DNA of 13,717 nucleotides from WQXF01 sp031552825 (lineage in GTDB: Bacteria > Bacillota > Clostridia > Christensenellales > Aristaeellaceae), in NCBI GenBank assembly GCA_031552825.1, contig JAVBMD010000036.1, forward strand, positions 1 to 13,717. The letters run 5' to 3'. Below the pieces are notes generated by a model. The model made no database searches. It was not told the DNA's origin and saw only the letters and a list, made by a program, of their open reading frames with translations. The position numbers and the translations under genes are program-made. Of the stretch, positions 1 through 7,691 are shown piece by piece. Every line of letters begins with the position of its first letter. Position 1 is the stretch's first letter.

Positions 1-527
1 CCGCCTTGCGCGGCGGGCCGCATCGGCGGGCGCACGGGCTGTGCCGTGGGCGCCTGCGCCGCCGGTTGGGGCGCGGGCGGCGCATCCTGCGCCGACGCCG
101 CCGGGCTGGCCTCGGCCTGCGCCGAAGGCTCCTTCACCGCCGCCGGGGCCTCGGGCGCGGCGGCAGCCGCCTCCGTCGCCTTGGGCTGCGGCGCCGCAGC
201 CTCCTCGGTTTCCACCTTGATATCGGCTTTTTTGGGGGCAGGCTTCGCCTCCGCCGGGGCGGCCTGCGGGGTCTCTGCGACCGCCGCTTCCTCCTCGGTG
301 TCCGGCATCGTCCATGCCTTGCTTTGCGCGTCCAAGATCTGGCGCTGCGCCTCTATCTTCTGCTGCTCCCGGATCTGCTCGTGCTCCTGATGGAAGGAAC
401 CCTCCAGCCTCTTGAGCATTTGCAGCGTATCCTGCGCCGCCCGGCGCACGTTTGATACCTCTTCCAGCAGCCTTCCAGCGCCCACGCTGAGTTCCTTGGT
501 CGCTTCCTGAACCTTGAGTTTGGACAT
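1..527 (-). CDS. infB: Translation initiation factor IF-2, N-terminal fragment (runs off left edge)
   Basis: IF-2 is the GTPase that brings initiator tRNA to the 30S subunit and promotes subunit joining. Only the first 175 codons are in the window; the GTPase domain lies beyond the left edge, so the call rests on position (after nusA, rnpM and the L7Ae gene) and on N-terminal character. Residues 1-25 (MSKLKVQEATKEL, later LLEEV) weakly resemble the small IF2_N helical module. Residues about 25-70 are a charged, Gln-rich helix that could form a coiled coil. From residue 73 a low-complexity Ala/Pro/Glu linker follows, as is common before the G domain. The ATG at 527 was chosen because AAGGG lies 4 nt upstream; an in-frame ATG at 548 has no Shine-Dalgarno. 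The gap to the upstream gene is 56 bp. The main doubt is that no diagnostic GTPase motif is visible. Confidence 0.85.
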   Translation of the reverse strand, partial: MSKLKVQEATKELSVGAGRLLEEVSNVRRAAQDTLQMLKRLEGSFHQEHEQIREQQKIEAQRQILDAQSKAWTMPDTEEEAAVAETPQAAPAEAKPAPKKADIKVETEEAAAPQPKATEAAAAAPEAPAAVKEPSAQAEASPAASAQDAPPAPQPAAQAPTAQPVRPPMRPAAQG

Positions 528-583
528 TCTGCCCTTGCACCCCCGCATAGTACGTTTATTGAGCCCACAAAATTGCGAACGAT

Positions 584-916
584 TTATGATGGATGGCCGA
601 GCTGCTGCTTGAGCCGCTCCGCCATAGAACCTACCTTGACGACCGCCACCATGCGCTCCGGCTTGCCGATGGCCTGACCCAACCGATCTGTTTCCAGCGT
701 ATACAGCGGAACCTCCCGGAATGCACACGCGTCCTGAAATTTCTTGCGCAGGTTGGCCGAAGCGCCGCCGTCGAGCAGCACCGCGCCCGCCTCGCCGCTG
801 CGGATGGCCAGCTCGCAGCCGGATTCGCCGGAGATCAGCTGCCCTGCCCGGACGCACAGCCCGAGCCAGCCCCAAGCTTGCTCCGGCACCGCCCTATTCC
901 CCGCTTGTTCCGTCAT
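584..916 (-). CDS. ylxQ: L7Ae/L30e-family ribosomal-type RNA-binding protein (YlxQ-like)
   Basis: This 110-residue protein matches the small L7Ae/L30e family protein found between rnpM and infB in Firmicutes. Family members bind kink-turn RNA; the cellular role of YlxQ is not settled. Recognisable parts are the N-terminal helix ending in LGLCVRAGQLISGE, the hydrophobic strand AGAVLLDGGAS, and the segment LYTLETDRLGQAIGKPERMVAVVKVG, which corresponds to the family's conserved (E/D)xLGxAxGKxxRxVxAV core. The ATG at 916 overlaps the end of rnpM by 23 bp. It is preceded by GGAGGAG about 10 nt upstream, inside the rnpM coding sequence, which suggests translational coupling. Length is normal for the family. 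Confidence 0.9.
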   Translation of the reverse strand: MTEQAGNRAVPEQAWGWLGLCVRAGQLISGESGCELAIRSGEAGAVLLDGGASANLRKKFQDACAFREVPLYTLETDRLGQAIGKPERMVAVVKVGSMAERLKQQLGHPS

Positions 917-1181
917 GCGTAGCGATCTCCTCCAGCAGCGCTTCGAACACCGCTTGGTCGATGGGGTGCTCCAGCGCGCGCTCGAGCTGCTTGGCCTTGA
1001 CGGCGCGGGTGAAGCAGGCGCGGTCGGGGCATACGTAGGCGCCGCGCCCGGGCGCTTTGCCCACTGGGTCCCACTTCACCTCGCCCTGCTGGTTGCGCAC
1101 GATGCGCAGCAGCTCGCGCTTGGGCTTCATCTCGCGGCAGCCCACGCACATGCGCATGGGGATTTTTCGCGGTTTCAGCAA
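894..1181 (-). CDS. rnpM: RNase P modulator RnpM (YlxR family)
   Basis: This is a 95-residue basic YlxR-family protein (DUF448). The Bacillus member has been reported to bind the RNase P RNA and modulate its activity. Visible family motifs are R10-M-C-V-G-C-R (residues 10-16) and GRGAYVC (45-51), followed by a basic helix TRAVKAKQLERAL. A longer reading to a TTG at 1229 exists, but the TTG at 1181 has a perfect AGGAGG (1189-1194) 7 nt upstream and gives the usual family length. The extra upstream codons would instead be a two-hairpin leader. The gene lies 75 bp after nusA, and its 3' end overlaps ylxQ by 23 bp. Confidence 0.93.
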   Translation of the reverse strand: MLKPRKIPMRMCVGCREMKPKRELLRIVRNQQGEVKWDPVGKAPGRGAYVCPDRACFTRAVKAKQLERALEHPIDQAVFEALLEEIATHDGTSGE

Positions 1182-1188
1182 TGGTTTG

Positions 1189-1194
1189 CCTCCT
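1189..1194 (-). promoter_or_regulatory. Shine-Dalgarno that fixes the TTG start of rnpM
   Basis: AGGAGG on the minus strand is followed by a 7-nt spacer and TTG at 1181. No comparable site precedes the longer TTG candidate at 1229, so this site decides the start. Confidence 0.8.
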
Positions 1195-1207
1195 GGTTTT
1201 CGGGATT

Positions 1208-1248
1208 TCGCACCTGCGGGTGCGACCAAGGCTTTCCGGCCGCCTTGG
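1208..1248 (-). other. Two back-to-back hairpins between nusA and rnpM
   Basis: In the nusA-rnpM spacer two perfect 7-bp stems abut with no base between them. The first transcribed is CCAAGGC / GCCTTGG (1248-1242 with 1232-1226, 9-nt loop). The second is TCGCACC / GGTGCGA (1225-1219 with 1214-1208, loop CGCA). No U-tract follows, so this is not a classical intrinsic terminator. The rnpM Shine-Dalgarno lies 13 nt beyond the second stem. An RNA-processing site, a stabilising structure or a leader controlling rnpM are possible; the function is inferred only from position. Confidence 0.6.
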
Positions 1249-1256
1249 ATCTTCGG

Positions 1257-2372
1257 TTACTCTATGTCGTCGAAGCCTGATTCGGCCATATCGAAGAAAC
1301 CTTCTTCGATTTCGCCCTGCATCTGCTCCTCTGCCTGCGTCTGGCTCTTGATGTCGATCTTCCAGCCGGTTAGCTTGGCGGCGAGGCGGGCGTTCTGCCC
1401 CTCCTTGCCGATGGCCAGCGAAAGCTGGTTGTCGGGCACGATCACGCGGCAGGCCTTCTCGCTGTCGCTGATGTATACAGCCAGCGCGCGCGCCGGGTTG
1501 AGGGCGTTGGCGACGAACTCCGCCGGATCGGGCGACCATTTGATGATATCGATCTTCTCGCCCTTGAGCTCGGCGACGACGCTCTCCACGCGGGTGCCGC
1601 GCGGCCCCACACAGGAGCCCACCGGATCCACCAGCGCATCGCCGGAGAAAACCGCCATCTTGGTGCGGAACCCGGCCTCGCGCGCCATCGACTTGATCTG
1701 CACCGTGCCGCTCTGGATCTCCGGTACCTCGAGTTCAAACAGGCGCTTGACCAGCCCGGGATGCGTGCGCGATACCAGCACCTGCGGCCCCTTGGCGGAG
1801 CGCTGCACCTCCAGCACGTAAACCTTGAGGCGGTCGTTGACGGCGTATTCCTCGCCCGGCGCGTGCTGCGAGCCCTCGAGCACGCCCTCGGTCTTGCCCA
1901 GCTCGACGTATACGTTCTTGCCTTCCACGCGCTGCACGATGGCGGTGAGGATCTCGTTTTCCTTCTCGATGTATTCATCGTAGATGATGCCGCGCTCGGC
2001 CTCGCGGATGCGCTGCACGATCACCTGCTTGGCGGTCTGCGCCGCCACGCGGCCAAAGTCGCGCGGGGTAACCTCGACCTCGACGATGTCGCCCTCCTCG
2101 TAGCTGGGCTGGATGGCGCGCGCGTCGGTGAGCGCGATCTCTTGGCTGTCGTCGAGCACCTCGTCGACCACCACCTTGCGGGCAAACACCTGCACGGAGC
2201 CGTCCTCGCGGTCGATGCTCACGCGCACGTTCTGCGGGCCGACCGGGGACTTCTTGAGGTTCTTTTTGTACGCCGACTTAAGCGCCTCTTCGATGGCGCT
2301 GAACAGCACCTCTTGGCTGATGGATTTCTCCTTTGCCAGAACGGCGATGGCTTCGATCACTTCGCGGTTCAT
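1257..2372 (-). CDS. nusA: Transcription termination/antitermination factor NusA
   Basis: NusA binds RNA polymerase and nascent RNA and affects pausing, intrinsic termination and antitermination. The 371-residue protein shows the Firmicute architecture: N-terminal polymerase-binding domain about 1-125 (starts MNREVIEAIAVLAKEK), S1 domain about 136-201, KH1 about 230-285 with GPRG at 256-259, and KH2 about 300-345 with GKEG at 322-325. The C-terminal acidic repeats of the E. coli protein are absent, as expected. A short acidic tail (about 347-371) remains. The ATG at 2372 follows AGGAGT by 8 nt, and the rimP stop codon TAG is embedded in that ribosome binding site (gap 12 bp). This points to coupled translation. 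Confidence 0.98.
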   Translation of the reverse strand: MNREVIEAIAVLAKEKSISQEVLFSAIEEALKSAYKKNLKKSPVGPQNVRVSIDREDGSVQVFARKVVVDEVLDDSQEIALTDARAIQPSYEEGDIVEVEVTPRDFGRVAAQTAKQVIVQRIREAERGIIYDEYIEKENEILTAIVQRVEGKNVYVELGKTEGVLEGSQHAPGEEYAVNDRLKVYVLEVQRSAKGPQVLVSRTHPGLVKRLFELEVPEIQSGTVQIKSMAREAGFRTKMAVFSGDALVDPVGSCVGPRGTRVESVVAELKGEKIDIIKWSPDPAEFVANALNPARALAVYISDSEKACRVIVPDNQLSLAIGKEGQNARLAAKLTGWKIDIKSQTQAEEQMQGEIEEGFFDMAESGFDDIE

Positions 2373-2384
2373 GCTCTCTCACTC

Positions 2385-2942
2385 CTAGCTCTCTTGCTCA
2401 TCCTGCGTTTCGGTTTCTTCGTCGGCCGTATCGACCGTTTCAATCTCATCGAAGTCGCTCTCGTCAAAGTCCTCGGCCGCGTCGATCTCCTCCAGCGAGA
2501 GCACCGGCCGCGCCAGCGCCACGCCGCGCTGCGGGAAGCGCATTTGCCCGCCCGAAGGCAGCTCCAGCACGATCTCGCCCGCCTCCAGCCCGATCAGTCG
2601 CCCTTCGAACTGCTTTTGCTTTTCGATGGGCTGGAACAGCTTCACCGAAACGGTTTCGCCCGCGTGCTTGTCAAAATCGCGCTGCGTCTTGAGCGGGCGA
2701 TCCAGCCCCGGGGAGGAAACCTCCAGAAAGTCGTAATCGACGTGCTCTACCTTGGGCTGCAGCGCGCGGTGATATGTTTCGCAATCGGTCAGCGAAACGC
2801 CGCCGGGTTTATCAATGTAAGCGCGCAAATACCGACCGGAACCCTCTTTCTCGATTCCGGCCTCCACCAATTCGTAGCCCATCGCGTCGGCAATGCCCTG
2901 ACAGATGGCCTGCAGGTCTTGCTTTGCGTCCCTTTGCGCCAT
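2385..2942 (-). CDS. rimP: Ribosome maturation factor RimP with acidic C-terminal tail
   Basis: RimP is needed for maturation of the 30S subunit, acting around S12 binding. The 185-residue reading starts at the ATG at 2942, which has AAGGAG 7 nt upstream. The in-frame GTG at 2948 lies only one base from that site and was rejected. The N-terminal domain contains the family signature YDFLEVSSPGLDRPL (about 70-84); the C-terminal Sm-like barrel spans about 92-148. After residue 150 comes an extension of 35 residues, 19 of them Asp or Glu and none Lys or Arg. This makes the protein longer than the usual roughly 150 residues. First gene of the rimP-nusA-rnpM-ylxQ-infB operon. Confidence 0.97.
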   Translation of the reverse strand: MAQRDAKQDLQAICQGIADAMGYELVEAGIEKEGSGRYLRAYIDKPGGVSLTDCETYHRALQPKVEHVDYDFLEVSSPGLDRPLKTQRDFDKHAGETVSVKLFQPIEKQKQFEGRLIGLEAGEIVLELPSGGQMRFPQRGVALARPVLSLEEIDAAEDFDESDFDEIETVDTADEETETQDEQES

Positions 2943-2997
2943 TCGCACGCTCCTTCATCCCTCGGTTTTTGCTCACCGCGCCGGGCACCTGACATAC

Positions 2998-3027
2998 GAA
3001 AGAGTGGGGTGTCAAGCCCACTCTTTC
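2998..3027 (-). promoter_or_regulatory. Hairpin in the rimP operon 5' leader
   Basis: A perfect 11-bp inverted repeat, GAAAGAGTGGG / CCCACTCTTTC, with an 8-nt loop sits in the untranslated leader about 55 nt before the rimP start. A weaker TGCCC-ATG-GGGCA dyad (3036-3048) precedes it. No U-run follows the stem, so it does not look like a simple terminator. From memory, very similar AAAGAGTGGG hairpins precede rimP in many Clostridia, so this is probably a conserved leader structure of the operon; I could not check this against Rfam. Confidence 0.65.
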
Positions 3028-3073
3028 TTCGAGAATGCCCATGGGGCAATCCAAACCGACGGTTGCAAGGTGT

Positions 3074-3102
3074 AGTATAGCACATGAACCAAGGATTTAC
3101 AA
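3074..3102 (-). promoter_or_regulatory. Sigma-A-type promoter of the rimP-nusA-infB operon
   Basis: On the minus strand, TTGTAA (-35, 3102-3097) is separated by exactly 17 bp from TATACT (-10, 3079-3074), which is preceded by TGC (an extended -10). The predicted transcription start is near 3067, giving an untranslated leader of about 125 nt that contains the 2998-3027 hairpin. The match is 4/6 and 5/6 to consensus. It lies downstream of polC and of repeat unit A, so the left operon can be expressed independently of polC. Confidence 0.7.
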
Positions 3103-3149
3103 GCCTATTTCGCCTTACATAAAGGAGAAAAACAATTATCCGGAGATAC

Positions 3150-3193
3150 GGAATCCTTCCGCCGCTCACGGAGAAACCGCCGCCGCGGCGGCG
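3150..3193. repeat. Degenerate partial repeat end module next to unit A
   Basis: This stretch begins with the same GGAATCC-type end as the full repeats (here GGAATCCTTCCGCC) and ends in the perfect palindrome CCGCCGCCGCGGCGGCGG (3177-3194), which runs into unit A. It looks like a decayed or rearranged end of the same family. Together with the leader and promoter it accounts for most of the 340-bp rimP-polC gap; no gene is visible there. Confidence 0.6.
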
Positions 3194-3272
3194 GGAATCC
3201 CTCCACCGCTCACGCGGTTCCCCTCCCTTTGACAAGGGAGGGGGGACCGCCCGCAGGCGGTGGAGGGATTCC
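3194..3272. repeat. Palindromic repeat unit A, solo form lacking the AT-rich core
   Basis: This 79-bp near-palindrome runs from GGAATCCCTCC to GGAGGGATTCC. Inside are a mini-hairpin ACCGC-TCAC-GCGGT (3205-3218), one palindrome K (3222-3241) and a second mini-hairpin ACCGCC-CGCA-GGCGGT (3246-3261). It lacks the AT-rich core and the second K' found in units B to E. It sits 10 bp downstream of the polC stop codon and could fold in the polC transcript end, but has no U-tract. Confidence 0.85.
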
Positions 3273-3282
3273 GTCCCACCTC

Positions 3283-6200
3283 TTACATAAAGGAAAACAG
3301 CGAAACCTGACTGGTCTCGGGCATATCGGAAAGGCAGCCGTTTTCGCGCAGCATTTCAAGGTGCGCGCTGGAGAGCTTGGTGCGCGCCTTGAGCTCCTCG
3401 ATGGAGATGAATGCCCCGTCCTTGCGGGCGCGCACGACGCTCTGCGCCACGCTTTCGCCAAGGCCGGGCAGCGCGATAAACGGCGGCAGCAGCACGCCCG
3501 GGGAAATGATCTGAAAATCGGTGGCGTGGGAGCGGTACAGATCCAGCGGCGCGAAGCGGATGCCGCGCAGGTTCATCTCCAGCGCCAGCTCCAGCAGCAC
3601 CACGGCGTCCTGCTCCTTGGGGCTGAGCTTTTGCCCGGGAACCGCCGCCTGCTCCTCGTAGACGGCGAGCTGGCCGCGCAGGCTCTCGATGCCGCCGAGC
3701 ATGCTGCGCGCGTCAAAGCCGCCGCCGCGCACGGTAAAGTAGGTCGCGTAGTACGCCTCGGGCTGGTACAGCTTGTACCAAGCGATGCGCAGCGCGCTGG
3801 TGACGTAGGCCACGGCATGCCCCTTGGGGAACATGTACTTGATCTTTTTGCACGAGTCGATGAACCAATCCGGCACGTCCTTCTCGCGCATGGCGGCCTC
3901 CATGTCGGGGCGCAGCCCGCGCCCCTTGCGCACGCTCTCCATAATATCGAAGGACATCTTGGCCGCCACGCCGTAGGTAATCAGCGTGTTCATGATATCG
4001 TCGCGCGTGCAGATGCACTTGGAGAGCGTCGCGATGCCGTCGCGCACAAGGTCCTGCGCGTTGCCGACCCACACGTCGGTGCCGTGGGAGAGGCCGGAAA
4101 TGCGGATCAGCTCCTCCATGGTGGTGGGCTTGGTATCCTCGAGCATCTGGCGCACGAAGCGCGTGCCGAACTCGGGAATGCCCAGCGTGCCGCTGGTGCA
4201 GCCCAGCTCCTCCACCGAAAGCCCCAGCGCCTGCGGCGAGGAAAATAGCGACATCAGCCCCGGATCGCTCAGCGGAATCGAGAACGGCGATACGCCGGAG
4301 AGATCCTCCAGCATGCGGATCATCGTCGGATCGTCATGGCCGAGGATGTCCAGCTTGACCAGGACATCGTGCATCGAGCCGAAATCGTAGTGGGTGGTGA
4401 CGGTGTCGGTGTCGGTGTCGTCGGCGGGGTGCTGGATGGCGGTGAACTGATAGATCTCGTATTCCTTGGGCAGCACCACCATGCCGCCGGGGTGCTGGCC
4501 GGTGGTGCGCTTGACGCCCACGCAGCCCGCCACCAGCCGGTTTTTCTCTGCCTCGGTGACCGCCATGCCGCGCTGCTCGCAGTATTTGGATACAAAACCA
4601 TAAGCGGTTTTATCGGCCAGCGTGCCGATGGTTCCGGCGCGGAAGCAGTATTCCTTGCCGAACAGCTCCTCCACGTAGGCATGCGCCTTGGGCTGGTACA
4701 CGCCGGAGAAGTTAAGGTCGATATCCGGCACCTTGTCGCCCTCGAAGCCGAGGAACACCTCGAACGGGATGTCAAAGCCGTCGCGGATCAGCGGCGCGCC
4801 GCAGTCGGGGCAGTCGCGCGGCGGCAGGTCGACGCCCACCGTGTAGCGCGCGGCGTCCACGCCGAAATCCACATACCGGCATTGGCCGCAGCGGTAGTGC
4901 GGCGGCAGCGGGTTGACCTCGGTAATGCCGCACATCGTCGCCACGAAGGAGGAGCCCACCGACCCGCGCGAGCCGACCAGATAGCCGTCGCTCAGCGACT
5001 TTTTGACCAGCCGCTCGGCGATGTTGTACAGCGTGGCGAAGCCGTAGCCGATGATGGCGTTTAGCTCCTTGTCGATGCGCGCCTGCACGATGTCGGGCAG
5101 GTTCTCGCCGTAGCGCGCCCGCGCGCCCTCCTCGGTCATGCGGCGCACGTTGGCCTCGGCGTCGGGCCAGAAGGGCTGGAAGGTCTCCTCGCCCGTGGGA
5201 TGCGGCGGGAACAGCGCCAGCTTTTGCTCGGTGCCGTCGGGCAGCCTGCCCACCTTGTCGGCGATCTTTTGCGGGTTGTCGATGACGACCTCCTCGCACT
5301 TTTCCGGCCCGAGGTAGGCGAACTCCTCGAGCATTTCCTCGGTGGTCTTGAAGTACAGCGGCGGCTGGTTGTCTGCGTCCTCAAAGCCCTGCCCGGCCAT
5401 CAGGATGGCGCGGTAGATCGAATCCTTGGGGTTTAAGAAGTGTACGTCGCCGGTGGCGCAAACCGGGATGCCCAGCTTGTCGCCGAGGGCGACGATCTTG
5501 CGGTTCAGCTCGCGCAGGCCCTCGTCGTTCTCCACCTGCCCGTTGCGCACCAGAAACTCGTTGTTGCCGATGGGCTGGATCTCCAAGTAATCGTAGAACC
5601 GCGCGATGCGGCTGAGCGCGGTCTCGTCGCGGTTGTCGAGCACTGCGCGGAACAGCTCCCCCGCCTCGCACGCCGAGCCGACGATGATGCCCTCGCGGTA
5701 CTTTTGCAGCAGCGCGCGCGGGATGTGCGGGCGGCGGCGGAAGTAGTTGAGGTGCCCGGCCGATACCAGCCGGTTGATGTTCTCGATGCCCTTCTGCGAG
5801 GAGGCCAGCAGGATGATGTGGTACGATTCGCCGATGGCGCCGCCGGTCAGCGCCGCCGCCAGCTCCGCCAGCGTGTAGACGCCCTTCTCCCGCGCGGCGT
5901 CGAGCATCTTGGCCAGCGCCTGCGCGGTGGCGCGCGCGTCGTGTACGGCGCGGTGGGCGTTCTTGAGCGAAACGCCAAGGCTCTTGCACACCGCCGCCAG
6001 CTTGTGGCTCTTGAGCTGCGGATACAGGCGGCGCGAAAGCTCCAGCGTGTCGATGACGGTGGGCTGGCTGTCCAGCCCGATGCGGCGGCATTCCTCGCGC
6101 AGGAAGCCGGTATCGAAGGAGGCGTTGTGCGCCGCCACCGGCGCCTCGCCGATGAAGGCCAGCAGCTCGGGGATCACTTCGGCCGCCGGGCGCGCGTCGC

Positions 6201-7680
6201 GCACCATCGCGTCGGTGATGCCGGTGATTTCGGTGATGCGCGCCGGGATGGCGATGCCGGGGTTAACCATCGCGGAAAACTCCTCGATGATCTGCCCGTC
6301 CTTGAGCCGCACCGCGCCGACCTCGATAACGCGATCGCGCCGCGCGCTCAGGCCGGTGGTTTCAAAGTCGAACACCACGATGGGCTCGCTGAGCGCGCGG
6401 TCGGTGGCGTTCTCCACCAGCGTGCCCTCGTCCACCAAGTACCCCTCCACGCCGGGGATCAGCTTGATGCCCTTCTTCTTGGCCGCGCCGAACGCCTCCG
6501 GGTAGGCCTGCACTACGCCGTGATCGGTGACCGCCACGGCGGGATGCCCCCACGCCGCCGCCTGCCCGATCAGGTCCGAGGCCGAGGCCACGGCGTCCAT
6601 GCTGCTCATCTGCGTGTGCAGGTGCAGCTCCACGCGTTTGCGCGGCGCGTTGTCGGCGCGCGGCGGCGGCTTGGGCGCGCGGTTGATGTCGTTCACCATC
6701 AGCGTCACCGCGCGCGAAAAGGTATCGTAGCGGCACTCGCCGCGCACGGTGAGCCACTCGCCCTCCTTGATGGCGGCGACGGTGTCCTCCACCTTCTTGC
6801 GCTCCTCGTCGGTGGGCTCGCGATCCTCGTTCTTCTCGGAGCGAAAGCCGTTCTTGTAGCGCAAAAAGGCCTTGCACTGGATGGTGCTGGTATAGTCGGT
6901 CAGCGAGAAGGAGAGCAGCAGCTTGTCGCCGCCCTTGAGCTCGCGTGTTTCCTTGGCCAGCACCTCGCCGCGGATCGTCACCTTGCCGCTGTCCTCGGCC
7001 AGCTCCAGCACCGGCACCGTCGGGTCGGCGATGACGCGCCCCAGTATCTTTTTATCGGGTTCCTTGGGCTTGGCATCGGCGGTCGCCGCCGCGCGCTGCG
7101 CGTAGGAGGCCTGCAGCACCGCTTCCTCGCGCTGCCGTTCCTCGCGGATGCGCTCCAGCTGCCGCTCGTGATCGCCGCGCAGCGATACGCGCACCTCCAT
7201 CTGCAGCCGGAACACATCGGCCAGCACCCGCGCCAGCCGATCCACCACGCCGTTTTCGCGGCAGTACTGCACCGCCTCGGGCAGCGGCAACTCCAGCTCC
7301 AGCGCCTTGGCGTCGGGCGCGCGCCACACAGCGTTGTCCAGCCAAAAGCGGGTCATCGGAAAATGCCGCACCACGCAGGCCGACAAAAACGGCACATACT
7401 TCTCCACGTCGCCCACCAGCTCCCCGGCCAGCGCCGGGCAGGCGATGCGCACCGACACGTGCATGCCCTTAAAAGCCACGCCAAGCGCGCGCTTGACGGC
7501 CAAAAAGTCGGTCTCCTCCACGAGACGGTCCGACAAAAAGCTGGCCACCATGCGCGTGGCCTCGCGGTTTACCTGCACTTTTTCCAGCGTCAAATGGCTG
7601 GCCAGCTCGCGGTTTTCCTCGCCGAGCAGCGCGCCCCACTCTGCCTGCGGGAGGCCGCCCCCCGCGCGTTGTTCTGACAT
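3283..7680 (-). CDS. polC: DNA polymerase III PolC (Gram-positive type alpha subunit)
   Basis: PolC is the replicative polymerase of low-GC Gram-positive bacteria and carries its own 3'-5' proofreading exonuclease. The 1465-residue protein (family about 1440) shows: N-terminal domains 1 to about 215; OB fold about 225-310; PHP domain with H353-L-H355 and D386-H387; a DEDDh exonuclease inserted in the PHP domain (D438-F-E440 motif, H576-x4-D581 motif); a Cys4 cluster at C931, C934, C957 and C960; and palm motif P985-DIDLNF with catalytic Asp 986 and 988. Helix-hairpin-helix motifs (LPGLGES) lie near the end. The C-terminal QVSLF (1458-1462) fits a sliding-clamp binding motif. The ATG at 7680 was chosen for GGAGG 6 nt upstream; the GTG at 7710 lies in a repeat. 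No promoter was seen in front; unit B fills the gap to ispG. Confidence 0.98.
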   Translation of the reverse strand: MSEQRAGGGLPQAEWGALLGEENRELASHLTLEKVQVNREATRMVASFLSDRLVEETDFLAVKRALGVAFKGMHVSVRIACPALAGELVGDVEKYVPFLSACVVRHFPMTRFWLDNAVWRAPDAKALELELPLPEAVQYCRENGVVDRLARVLADVFRLQMEVRVSLRGDHERQLERIREERQREEAVLQASYAQRAAATADAKPKEPDKKILGRVIADPTVPVLELAEDSGKVTIRGEVLAKETRELKGGDKLLLSFSLTDYTSTIQCKAFLRYKNGFRSEKNEDREPTDEERKKVEDTVAAIKEGEWLTVRGECRYDTFSRAVTLMVNDINRAPKPPPRADNAPRKRVELHLHTQMSSMDAVASASDLIGQAAAWGHPAVAVTDHGVVQAYPEAFGAAKKKGIKLIPGVEGYLVDEGTLVENATDRALSEPIVVFDFETTGLSARRDRVIEVGAVRLKDGQIIEEFSAMVNPGIAIPARITEITGITDAMVRDARPAAEVIPELLAFIGEAPVAAHNASFDTGFLREECRRIGLDSQPTVIDTLELSRRLYPQLKSHKLAAVCKSLGVSLKNAHRAVHDARATAQALAKMLDAAREKGVYTLAELAAALTGGAIGESYHIILLASSQKGIENINRLVSAGHLNYFRRRPHIPRALLQKYREGIIVGSACEAGELFRAVLDNRDETALSRIARFYDYLEIQPIGNNEFLVRNGQVENDEGLRELNRKIVALGDKLGIPVCATGDVHFLNPKDSIYRAILMAGQGFEDADNQPPLYFKTTEEMLEEFAYLGPEKCEEVVIDNPQKIADKVGRLPDGTEQKLALFPPHPTGEETFQPFWPDAEANVRRMTEEGARARYGENLPDIVQARIDKELNAIIGYGFATLYNIAERLVKKSLSDGYLVGSRGSVGSSFVATMCGITEVNPLPPHYRCGQCRYVDFGVDAARYTVGVDLPPRDCPDCGAPLIRDGFDIPFEVFLGFEGDKVPDIDLNFSGVYQPKAHAYVEELFGKEYCFRAGTIGTLADKTAYGFVSKYCEQRGMAVTEAEKNRLVAGCVGVKRTTGQHPGGMVVLPKEYEIYQFTAIQHPADDTDTDTVTTHYDFGSMHDVLVKLDILGHDDPTMIRMLEDLSGVSPFSIPLSDPGLMSLFSSPQALGLSVEELGCTSGTLGIPEFGTRFVRQMLEDTKPTTMEELIRISGLSHGTDVWVGNAQDLVRDGIATLSKCICTRDDIMNTLITYGVAAKMSFDIMESVRKGRGLRPDMEAAMREKDVPDWFIDSCKKIKYMFPKGHAVAYVTSALRIAWYKLYQPEAYYATYFTVRGGGFDARSMLGGIESLRGQLAVYEEQAAVPGQKLSPKEQDAVVLLELALEMNLRGIRFAPLDLYRSHATDFQIISPGVLLPPFIALPGLGESVAQSVVRARKDGAFISIEELKARTKLSSAHLEMLRENGCLSDMPETSQVSLFSFM

Positions 7681-7686
7681 GCTTGT

Positions 7687-7691
7687 CCTCC
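7687..7691 (-). promoter_or_regulatory. polC Shine-Dalgarno abutting repeat unit B
   Basis: GGAGG followed by a 6-nt spacer and ATG at 7680. The base immediately upstream (7692) is already the terminal GGATTC of repeat unit B, so the repeat ends exactly at the ribosome binding site. Confidence 0.75.

Noticed and set aside
528..548. In-frame ATG at 548 as the infB start.
   Set aside because: It has no Shine-Dalgarno, whereas the ATG at 527 has AAGGG at close spacing.
3194..3272. Unit A as the intrinsic terminator of polC.
   Set aside because: The hairpin is strong but is followed by GC-rich sequence, not a U-tract. A weak T-rich stretch occurs only about 60 bp farther on, without a good stem.
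5440..7677. A 745-codon open frame on the plus strand opposite polC, and other long antisense frames (for example 1761-3080, 3229-4248, 9146-10585).
   Set aside because: They run exactly antisense to strongly recognised genes, are Arg/His/Ala-rich low-information translations, and are expected where GC-rich third positions suppress antisense stop codons.
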